Origin: an uncultured Leptolyngbya sp. | GTDB taxonomy: Bacteria; Cyanobacteriota; Cyanobacteriia; Phormidesmidales; Phormidesmidaceae | Assembly (NCBI GenBank): GCA_937899365.1 | Contig: CALBPH010000248.1 | Coordinates: 1 to 5,530 of the forward strand | Direction: 5' to 3' | Length of the DNA stretch: 5,530 nucleotides | In this document: piece after piece, positions 1 through 5,530 of the stretch | Numbering within the stretch: the first letter of the stretch is position 1 | Layout of the letters: the number at the start of each line of letters is the position of its first letter | The notes under the pieces: model-generated | Told to the model about the DNA's origin: nothing | Database searches by the model: none | What the model saw: only the letters and a program-made list of their open reading frames with translations | Program-made: the position numbers and the translations under genes

Positions 1-563
1 TCATCGCTTATTGGATGTGCATTAAAGCGCTCTGCAGTCAGTTCTGGACGGTTGAGATAGCCTCTGGCAACACCGATACCCCCAATGTGAAGCTCCCCTG
101 GCACGCCAATGGGAACCGGCTGGCAATACTTGTCGAGTACATAGGTTTGGACGTTTGCGATCGCACTCCCAATCGGTACCTCCTGGGCAACCCTATAATC
201 CGCCGTAATGGTGTATGCCGTAGCGACAACCGTGCCTTCCGTCGGACCATAGGTATTGAGCAAACGTGGAGAGTTCCCCACCACCGTCTGCCAAGTCTTG
301 CCCGCCTCCGGGGAAACCCGCTCGCCCCCAATAATCACTAACCGTAGGGAGTCAGGTAGCTTACCAGCCGCCAGCTCAACCACAATTTGTTGCCAGTAGG
401 CCGTGGGTAAATCAAGTACCGTCAGTTGCCACTCGTGACAGGTTTGCAGAAACTTGGCCACTGAGCTGAGCATGTCATCGGACCGCAGCACCAAAGTTCC
501 CCCTGTCGTCAAACAGGGATAAATTTCTTCAGCTGCCGCATCGAAACTGATGGAGGCAAACTG
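1..563 (-). repeat. A-domain core repeat, copy in downstream subunit
   Basis: This stretch pairs with 3575-4137 at a constant offset of 3574 bases and without gaps. Sampled 60-base blocks differ at about 7-12 positions, so identity is roughly 80-88%, with exact runs of 24-28 bases (for example around 335-360 and 375-405). It encodes the A domain from A4 to just past A6. Beyond about 563 the similarity drops to the ordinary between-module level. The repeat may continue past the left edge of the window. Confidence 0.85.
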
Positions 564-2750
564 CAGTAAGCGATCGGTGGCATTGATTTCATACTCACTC
601 ACCGCTGCTTGGGTAAAGTTCACCACAGCATCATGCTGCACCATGACCCCTTTAGGGGTGCCTGTTGATCCAGAGGTATAGATCACATAAGCGAGATTTT
701 CAGGTGTGGAATGACAGTCCGGAGACTGAGTATCAGCCTGGGTAATTGTCGGCCAGTCACGATCAAAACAGAGGGTGGGCACCGTTGTCTCGGGTAGGAC
801 ACTGAGCCAACCTGCTTGAGTCAATAAAACAGAAATCTGGGAATCTGCCAGCATGAAAGCCAGGCGCTCCTGCGGATAGTGCGGATCTAAAGGCACATAG
901 GCTCCACCGGCCTTAAGCACGGCCAATAAACCAATGATCATTTCCACCGATCGCTCTACACAGAGACCCACCAACACATCCGGACCGACCCCCACGCTTT
1001 GTAAATGGTGGGCCAATTGGTTCGCCCGCAGGGGCAGTTCCTGGTAAGTTAGCGATTTTTGTAGCCCAGCAAAATCTTGATAAACAACGGCCATTTGTTC
1101 AGGAGACTGGGCTACCTGCTGCTCAAACAGCTGATGTAATAATTGACGTGGCTGGGCGTTGACACGTTGATAACCTGACCAGTCCTTTAAAAGCTGCTCT
1201 TGTTCATCAGAGGTCATGATGGGGAGCTCTAGAACCGTCTGCTCAGGCGTTTCCACAATGGCTGCCAGCAACACCTGAAAATGGTCCACTATGCGTAGAA
1301 TAGTGACTTCATCAAAGAGATCGGTGTTGTACAGCAATGATCCCTGCAACTCTCCATCAACCTCAAACATCTCTAATTGAGAAGGTGCGTTTTTCATGGA
1401 AAGGCCATCAACCTCAAACACATCCCAGGTCAGATCAAATTTAGTCACCTGGGTTTCCATCTGAATTCTAGAGGCTGATAAACCTTTCCAGTCAAGCGTT
1501 TCACTAGGTATATTTTGCAACGCAAAAAACACCTGAAACCAAAGAGAATAGCTCTGATGTCGCTCTGGTTTTAAGGCGGATACCAGGTGTTCAAAGGGAA
1601 TATCTTTATGGGCATAGGCTCCGAGGGCAGTTTTTTTACCCCGCTGTAGCAGCTCTGCAAACCTAGGGTTGCCTTGGAGTCGCGATCGCATCACCAACGT
1701 ATTCGCAAAGAACCCAATAATTGACTCAATATCCTGACGATTGCGATTAAAAATAGGCGAGCCGATCATAATGTCTTCTTGCCCGCTATAGCGGAACAAC
1801 AAGACCGAGAGCGCAGCCAACAATGTCATATATAGCGTCGCCCCACATTGTTGGCTCAACGCTGTCAGCCCAGACGTGATGGTTTGATTGATTTGAAAGT
1901 CTTGCCTAGCGCCTCTATGGCCTTGCACGGCTGGACGCGGTCTATCGGTGGGTAAGTCCAGCAAAGAAGGGGCCCCACTCAGCTCCCCTTGCCAATAGTT
2001 TAACTGGGTCTCCAATCTGTCTCCCGTCAACCATTGCTGTTGCCAGCTAGCAAAATCAATATACTGAATTGGCAACGGTGATAAGGGTGATGGTTTGCCC
2101 TCACTAAAGGCGTTATAAAGGGCATTCAAATCACGGGTAAGAATACCCATGGACCAACCATCAGAAACAATATGATGCAAGACTAGAAGTAAAATATGCT
2201 TATCGTCGGCCAGCTTAAGCAACGTTCCCCGTAGCAATGGGTCACAGGCTAAATCAAATGGCCGATTAGCCTGTTCGCTCAAATAATGCTGAATCTTTAT
2301 CTCTTTTTTATCCCTTGGCCATGTCTTGGCATCAACAATAGATAATTCTAGTGGCGATGCCGCCCTCACTATCTGCACAGGTTTGCCATCAACCTTACGA
2401 AAGACTGTGCGTAGAGCTTCATGGCGCTCAGTAATCGCGTCAAGGGTTTGTTGAAGCGCATCGATATTTAGATCGCCCACTAATCTCAGTGCCACGGCCA
2501 TGTTATAGGTAGCCGTATTCGGTTGCAACTGATCTAAAAACCATACTCGCTGTTGAGAAGAAGACAACGGTGCAGACTCTCGGTCAGAGAGACGGGAAAT
2601 TATGTCCGTGGCAGCCTCCTGTTGTGTCTTCTGAGCCGCTTGCTGCAATAATCTTTTTTCAAGTATGGCACGCTTTTGAGGTGAAAGACGAGCCAGCCGA
2701 GCGGCTAGTGCATCCATCGAATTAGATTGAGAGGACTGCTCACGATTCAT
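1..2750 (-). CDS. NRPS subunit, C-A module (3' end beyond window)
   Basis: An elongation subunit of a nonribosomal peptide synthetase, expected in the cytoplasm. It joins the peptide from the upstream carrier domain to an amino acid that it activates itself. I translated the frame by eye and it is open for 916 codons with no stop or frameshift. Residues 1-60 are a polar, basic, helical lead-in. The C domain follows: C1 LSSSQQRVWFL (62-72), C2 RHEALRTVF (109-117), catalytic HHIVSDG (192-198), C7 HKDIPFE (381-387). It looks like an LCL type, since no epimerase precedes it. The A domain has A1 LTYQEL (567-572), A2 LKAGGAYVPLDP (612-623), an intact A3 YTSGSTGTPKG (691-701), A4 from D737, A5 NTYGPTE (832-838) and A6 at 885-899; A7-A10 and any PCP lie outside. 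The specificity residues read DAEDIGTVV plus the unseen Lys. ATG 2750 is chosen because an in-frame TAG sits at 2781-2783 and the lead-in length fits; only a weak purine stretch (AAGAA) precedes it. Met12 is an alternative start. Confidence 0.95.
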   Translation of the reverse strand, partial: MNREQSSQSNSMDALAARLARLSPQKRAILEKRLLQQAAQKTQQEAATDIISRLSDRESAPLSSSQQRVWFLDQLQPNTATYNMAVALRLVGDLNIDALQQTLDAITERHEALRTVFRKVDGKPVQIVRAASPLELSIVDAKTWPRDKKEIKIQHYLSEQANRPFDLACDPLLRGTLLKLADDKHILLLVLHHIVSDGWSMGILTRDLNALYNAFSEGKPSPLSPLPIQYIDFASWQQQWLTGDRLETQLNYWQGELSGAPSLLDLPTDRPRPAVQGHRGARQDFQINQTITSGLTALSQQCGATLYMTLLAALSVLLFRYSGQEDIMIGSPIFNRNRQDIESIIGFFANTLVMRSRLQGNPRFAELLQRGKKTALGAYAHKDIPFEHLVSALKPERHQSYSLWFQVFFALQNIPSETLDWKGLSASRIQMETQVTKFDLTWDVFEVDGLSMKNAPSQLEMFEVDGELQGSLLYNTDLFDEVTILRIVDHFQVLLAAIVETPEQTVLELPIMTSDEQEQLLKDWSGYQRVNAQPRQLLHQLFEQQVAQSPEQMAVVYQDFAGLQKSLTYQELPLRANQLAHHLQSVGVGPDVLVGLCVERSVEMIIGLLAVLKAGGAYVPLDPHYPQERLAFMLADSQISVLLTQAGWLSVLPETTVPTLCFDRDWPTITQADTQSPDCHSTPENLAYVIYTSGSTGTPKGVMVQHDAVVNFTQAAVSEYEINATDRLLQFASISFDAAAEEIYPCLTTGGTLVLRSDDMLSSVAKFLQTCHEWQLTVLDLPTAYWQQIVVELAAGKLPDSLRLVIIGGERVSPEAGKTWQTVVGNSPRLLNTYGPTEGTVVATAYTITADYRVAQEVPIGSAIANVQTYVLDKYCQPVPIGVPGELHIGGIGVARGYLNRPELTAERFNAHPISD
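157..164. repeat. HIP1 palindrome
   Basis: Exact GCGATCGC, the highly iterated palindrome known to be enriched in many cyanobacterial genomes. It is within coding sequence, in the A-domain core, and matches the copy at 3731-3738, so the two are not independent. Confidence 0.85.
1354..1420 (-). repeat. 16-bp direct repeat in C-domain coding region
   Basis: The exact 16-mer CCATCAACCTCAAACA (plus strand) occurs at 1354-1369 and 1405-1420, a period of 51 bases. On the coding strand both copies are in the same frame and encode FEVDG, so the protein carries the motif twice, 17 residues apart. It lies in the loop before LLYNTDLFD near the end of the C domain, a region of variable length in this family. 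Confidence 0.8.
1682..1689. repeat. HIP1 palindrome
   Basis: Exact GCGATCGC within the C-domain coding sequence of the downstream subunit. It has no counterpart in the other module, so it is independent support for a cyanobacterial host. Confidence 0.85.
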
Positions 2751-2802
2751 AATTGTTCTTAAAATATTTTTTGTATAGATCTAAAGAAACCTAAAATACC
2801 AC
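2751..2802 (-). other. 52-bp AT-rich gap between NRPS genes
   Basis: The gap lies between the TGA of the upstream subunit and the ATG of the downstream one. It contains short A and T runs, including the palindrome AAAATATTTT (2761-2770), but no GC-rich hairpin followed by T residues and no paired -35/-10 boxes that I can support. The spacing and shared strand suggest one operon with co-transcription of both subunits. Confidence 0.6.
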
Positions 2803-4224
2803 TCAGGTAGGCTGGCTATAGGTTTCATTGACCGCATATTGATCAACCATGTCATCCGAAAGCTCATCTAACTCATCCAACAAATCAGTGATGTAGACAA
2901 TGTCTGAATCATCATTTTTATTGTGTTCATTACCCCCAATCGCCAGGGTCAATTTGACTGTAAACTCAGCAATAGTAGGGGCTTCAAAAATGACCGTCAG
3001 AGCCATCTCAATTTGATACTCGTGACGAATTCGTGTGAGCAGCTGAGTCGCAAGCAGTGAGTGTCCCCCCAGCTCGAAAAAATTATCATAAATGCCTACT
3101 TGTTCTATCTTAAGAAGATCACACCAAATTTGAGCGAGTTGCTTTTCAACTGAGGTGCGGGGTGCAACAAACTCATGGTCTATAGTGCGCTGACTCGGAT
3201 CAGGCTCTGGCAGCACTTTGCGATCTATCTTGCCACTGGGGGTGAGGGGAAAGCTGTCCAACCAGACAAACATAGAGGGAATCATGTACGCAGGCAATGA
3301 TTCCTTGAGGTACGACGGTAGAGTACTGGCCGTTGGAGCTTCATTATTGGCGATGAGATAAGCGATTAGTTGTTGACTGCCGGATACATCTGGACGAGCC
3401 ACAACAACCGCGCCTTGAACCATGGGATGGTGGGCCAAGGCGGTTTCAATTTCACCCAGCTCCACCCGGAAACCGCGAATTTTGACCTGCTGGTCGATGC
3501 GACCCAAAAATTCTAGGTTGCGATCGGGGAGATATCGCACTAGATCCCCAGTTTTATACAGTCGGGCCTGGGTATCTTCACTAAAAGGATGGGCAATAAA
3601 GCGCTCAGCGGTCAGTGCGGGACGGGTGAGATAGCCTCGGGCCAAACCCATGCCACCAATGTGGAGCTCGCCTGGCACACCCACGGGAACAGGCTGGCCG
3701 TGCTGGTCTAATACATAGGTTTGGACGTTTGCGATCGCACCTCCAATCGGCACCTCCTGGGCAAACCGATCATCCGCCGTAATCGTGTAGGCCGTGGCCA
3801 CCACCGTGCCTTCGGTCGGACCATAGGTATTGATCAAGCGCGGGGAGTTACCTACTAGCATCTGCCAGGTTTTGACTGCCTCAGGAGAGACCCGCTCCCC
3901 CCCAATGATCACTAACCGTAGGGAGTCAGGTAGCGTGCCAGCCGCTAGTTCAACCACAATTTGTTGCCAGTAGGCCGTAGGTAAATCAAGTACTGTCAAC
4001 TGCCACTCGTGACAAGTTTGTAAAAAATTGGTCACTGAGCTGAGCATGTCATCGGAACGAAGCACTAAGGTTGCCCCTGTAGTCAGACAGGGATAGATTT
4101 CTTCGGCTGCCGCATCGAAACTGATGGAAGCAAACTGGAGTACCCGGTCAGTGCTGCTAACCTCGTAGGTCTCGACAGCGGCATGGGTGAAAGTCACAAA
4201 AGAGTTGTGCTGTACCATTACCAC
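2803..4224 (-). CDS. NRPS fragment: A-domain C-terminal part plus PCP and acidic tail
   Basis: The downstream piece of an interrupted NRPS subunit, in the same frame as the fragment ending at 4252. Numbering from GTG 4224: A4 begins at D37, A5 is NTYGPTE (132-138), A6 GELHIGGMGLARGYL (185-199), A7 YKTGDL (223-228), A8 GRIDQQVKIRGFRVELGEIE (241-260), A9 LPAYMIP (310-316), and A10 SGKIDRK (330-336) supplies the catalytic Lys332. The carrier motif ELGGHSLL (384-391) has Ser389 as the expected phosphopantetheine site. Specificity positions read DAEDIGTVVK, the same as in the next subunit. After the PCP comes a tail of about 40 residues rich in Asp/Glu, with a helical stretch TDLLDELDELSDDMVDQ; it is probably a docking segment. 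There is no thioesterase or epimerase. The true start of the gene lies upstream. If this piece is made separately, ATG 4216-4218, with AAGG five bases ahead, is a better start than GTG 4224. Alone it lacks A1-A3 and should not form an aminoacyl adenylate. Confidence 0.85.
   Translation of the reverse strand: MVMVQHNSFVTFTHAAVETYEVSSTDRVLQFASISFDAAAEEIYPCLTTGATLVLRSDDMLSSVTNFLQTCHEWQLTVLDLPTAYWQQIVVELAAGTLPDSLRLVIIGGERVSPEAVKTWQMLVGNSPRLINTYGPTEGTVVATAYTITADDRFAQEVPIGGAIANVQTYVLDQHGQPVPVGVPGELHIGGMGLARGYLTRPALTAERFIAHPFSEDTQARLYKTGDLVRYLPDRNLEFLGRIDQQVKIRGFRVELGEIETALAHHPMVQGAVVVARPDVSGSQQLIAYLIANNEAPTASTLPSYLKESLPAYMIPSMFVWLDSFPLTPSGKIDRKVLPEPDPSQRTIDHEFVAPRTSVEKQLAQIWCDLLKIEQVGIYDNFFELGGHSLLATQLLTRIRHEYQIEMALTVIFEAPTIAEFTVKLTLAIGGNEHNKNDDSDIVYITDLLDELDELSDDMVDQYAVNETYSQPT
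3575..4137 (-). repeat. A-domain core repeat, copy in interrupted subunit
   Basis: The partner of the repeat at 1-563, in the same orientation. The translated cores agree at about 88% of residues and share every specificity position visible in both. The high-identity block ends close to the start of motif A4, about 110 bases downstream, in the gene's reading direction, of the damaged A3 motif. The damaged motif therefore lies outside the homogenised block. Confidence 0.85.
3731..3738. repeat. HIP1 palindrome
   Basis: Exact GCGATCGC in the A-domain core of the interrupted subunit, at the position homologous to 157-164. Confidence 0.85.
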
Positions 4225-4251
4225 CTTGGGTGTGACTGAAGAGCCAGTGGT

Positions 4252-5530
4252 TTAAATGGCAGAGGCCAGATTTTCTGGAGTGATCTTGGTGACTGGGTTT
4301 TGATAACAATGCTGTGAGATCTCAGACCAGTCACGCTGTAAACACACTGTCTGAGGCGCTGAATCGGGTAGTGAACTGAGACACGGCTCTTCAGTAACTA
4401 GTACGGTAATTTGAGCATCTGACATCATAAATGCCAAACGATCTGCAGGATAGTGAGGATCAAGGGGAACATAGGCACCACCAGCTTTGAGCACAGCTAG
4501 CAAAGCCACGATCATCTCTAAAGAACGCTCTAGACAAATGCCGACAACTTCATCAGGCTGCAATCCTAGCGTTTGCAGATAATGGGCCAGTTGATTAGCA
4601 CGGCTATTGAGTTCTCCATAGGTGAGCTGTTTATCGTGAAAGACAACAGCAATCGCACTTGGTGTACGTTCCACCTGTTGCTCAAACAGCTGATGAATAC
4701 ACTGATCTTGGGAATAATCCTTCTGGATGTTGTTCCACCCCACTAAGAGCTGATGACGTTCTGTCGGTGTTAACAGGGATATTTCTTTAAGTGGCTGATC
4801 CCCATTAGTCACAACTTCCTCTAACAACACCCTATAGTGGTCAGCCATGCGCTGAATGGTATTTTCATCAAAAAGATCGGTATTGTACTCAAATCCAGCG
4901 ATCAGCGCCCTATTGTCCGAGTTAGTTTGAGCATCTGCACGATTAATAATCGTCAAGCTCAGATCCAATTTTGACGTTCGCATTGGGATCGGTTGGGATT
5001 CAACCGTCAGGTTTGCCAGCTTCAGAGTGCGTTCCTCAGGCCGTTCATGCAATGTGAACATCACCTGAAAGAGTGGATTACGACTCAAATCCTGTCTCTC
5101 CTGTTCTGGGAGCAGCTCCTTGATCAGCTGTGCAAAGGGAAACTCTTGGTTTGCATAGGCCTTAACGGCCACTTCACGCACCTGAGCCAACAAATCTCGA
5201 AACGTCTCTGCGCCGTCAACTTTTCCCCGTAGCAGTAGATTGTTAGCAAACGACCCCAGCAACCTCTCGGTTTCACTTTGTAGACGATTAGAGACGGCTG
5301 TAGCCACTAAGATATCTTCCTCTTGCGTATAGCGATAGAGCAAAACTTGAAAGGCCGCCATCAATGTCATGAAGAGGGTCACTCCTTCACGCTGGCTCAA
5401 GCTTCGCAGGGCATCAGAAAGGGTTGAGCGCAGGGTAAACCGATAGCTAGCACCACGATGATTTTGAATCGCTGGCCGGGGGCGATCGGTCGCTAGTGTC
5501 AAAGACTCCACATCAGCCAATTGTTCTTTC
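4252..5530 (-). CDS. NRPS fragment: C-domain second half plus A-domain N-terminal part (5' end beyond window)
   Basis: The upstream piece of the interrupted NRPS subunit, open from the right edge of the window to a TAA at 4252-4254. It starts inside a C domain, after the point where HHxxxDG would lie. Visible are the usual ATDRPRPAIQNHRGA linker, the C5 region DILVATAVSNR, the C6 region LLGSFANNLLLR, and a C7 that reads NQEFPFA instead of the common HQDxPFE. SRNPLFQVMF and FEYNTDLFDE are normal for the family. The A domain then has A1 LTYGEL and A2 LKAGGAYVPLDP, both intact, and stops at the tyrosine position of A3 (NLASAI followed by the stop). Reading through the stop continues directly into the A4-A10 and PCP sequence downstream. 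The TTG at 5520 is only an ORF boundary, not a start: codons upstream (KEQ) continue the domain. A product ending here would have no complete A domain and no carrier. Confidence 0.85.
   Translation of the reverse strand, partial: KEQLADVESLTLATDRPRPAIQNHRGASYRFTLRSTLSDALRSLSQREGVTLFMTLMAAFQVLLYRYTQEEDILVATAVSNRLQSETERLLGSFANNLLLRGKVDGAETFRDLLAQVREVAVKAYANQEFPFAQLIKELLPEQERQDLSRNPLFQVMFTLHERPEERTLKLANLTVESQPIPMRTSKLDLSLTIINRADAQTNSDNRALIAGFEYNTDLFDENTIQRMADHYRVLLEEVVTNGDQPLKEISLLTPTERHQLLVGWNNIQKDYSQDQCIHQLFEQQVERTPSAIAVVFHDKQLTYGELNSRANQLAHYLQTLGLQPDEVVGICLERSLEMIVALLAVLKAGGAYVPLDPHYPADRLAFMMSDAQITVLVTEEPCLSSLPDSAPQTVCLQRDWSEISQHCYQNPVTKITPENLASAI

Larger units (their letters stand above)
2803..5530 (-). 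pseudogene. Interrupted NRPS subunit (C-A-PCP), single in-frame stop in A3
   Basis: This entry joins the two fragments above into one ancestral gene. TAA 4252-4254 is in frame with GTG 4224 and with everything to 2803. The alignment with the intact A domain at 1-1060 shows no insertion or deletion across the break: TAA 4252-4254 faces TAT 678-680, the Tyr of YTSGSTG. Only the A3 motif is damaged; every other visible motif and the PCP serine are kept. That suggests a very young pseudogene, or a local error in an intact gene. Stop-codon readthrough or split translation is possible but less likely, because two P-loop glycines are also lost. Confidence 0.7.

Noticed and set aside
38..331. Minus-strand ORF of 97 codons in another frame
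   Set aside because: It overlaps the conserved A5-A6 coding sequence in a different frame; its Arg-rich composition is typical of an out-of-frame shadow.
15..341. Plus-strand ORF of 108 codons
   Set aside because: It lies wholly antisense to the A-domain core, shows no recognisable family features, and is explained as a shadow of the coding frame.
2755..2785. AT-rich stretch with TATACA and AAAATATTTT as a promoter or terminator
   Set aside because: No -35 partner at suitable spacing, no GC-rich stem and no transcript-end T run; the composition is ordinary for a short intergenic gap.
3422..3634. Plus-strand ORF of 70 codons
   Set aside because: It is antisense to motifs A6-A8, with no ribosome site or family resemblance.
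4252..4260. Intergenic gap between two separate genes
   Set aside because: The frame is preserved across it, and the 27 bases between the ORFs align without gaps to the A3 motif of the sister domain, so it is one interrupted gene.
4993..5232. Plus-strand ORF of 79 codons
   Set aside because: It is antisense to the C domain; there is no independent support for a gene.

Overview
The window lies inside a nonribosomal peptide synthetase (NRPS) cluster, with all genes on the minus strand (transcription runs from 5530 towards 1). A cyanobacterial host is likely. The HIP1 octamer GCGATCGC occurs three times (157-164, 1682-1689, 3731-3738), truncated HIP1-like cores are scattered throughout, and GC content looks to be about 50%. 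Genus and peptide product cannot be named from the sequence.

Layout in the direction of transcription. (1) 5530-2803: the downstream part of an NRPS subunit. It holds the second half of a condensation (C) domain, an adenylation (A) domain, a peptidyl carrier (PCP) domain and an acidic C-terminal tail that ends in a TGA. This reading frame is interrupted once, by an in-frame TAA at 4252-4254 inside the A3 (P-loop) motif of the A domain. It therefore appears as two abutting ORFs in the same frame (5530-4252 and 4224-2803). Two P-loop glycines next to the stop are also replaced by valine. (2) 2802-2751: a 52-bp AT-rich gap with no convincing promoter or terminator. (3) 2750-1: the start of a second, intact NRPS subunit. 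It has a basic N-terminal helix region, a complete C domain with an intact HHIVSDG motif, and an A domain that leaves the window just after motif A6.

If intact, the two subunits would act in sequence. The PCP of the upstream subunit would hand its peptide to the C domain that opens the downstream subunit, probably through an acidic-tail/basic-helix contact. The two A domains share the same first nine specificity positions (DAEDIGTVV). Their cores are roughly 85-88% identical in DNA with no gap over about 560 bp, while the flanking parts of the same domains are far more diverged. This points to recent duplication or gene conversion of the substrate-binding subdomain. The interrupted upstream module is the main anomaly: decay is confined to one catalytic loop in an otherwise clean reading frame, so it is either very recent inactivation or a local sequence error. 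I saw no completely new kind of system here.
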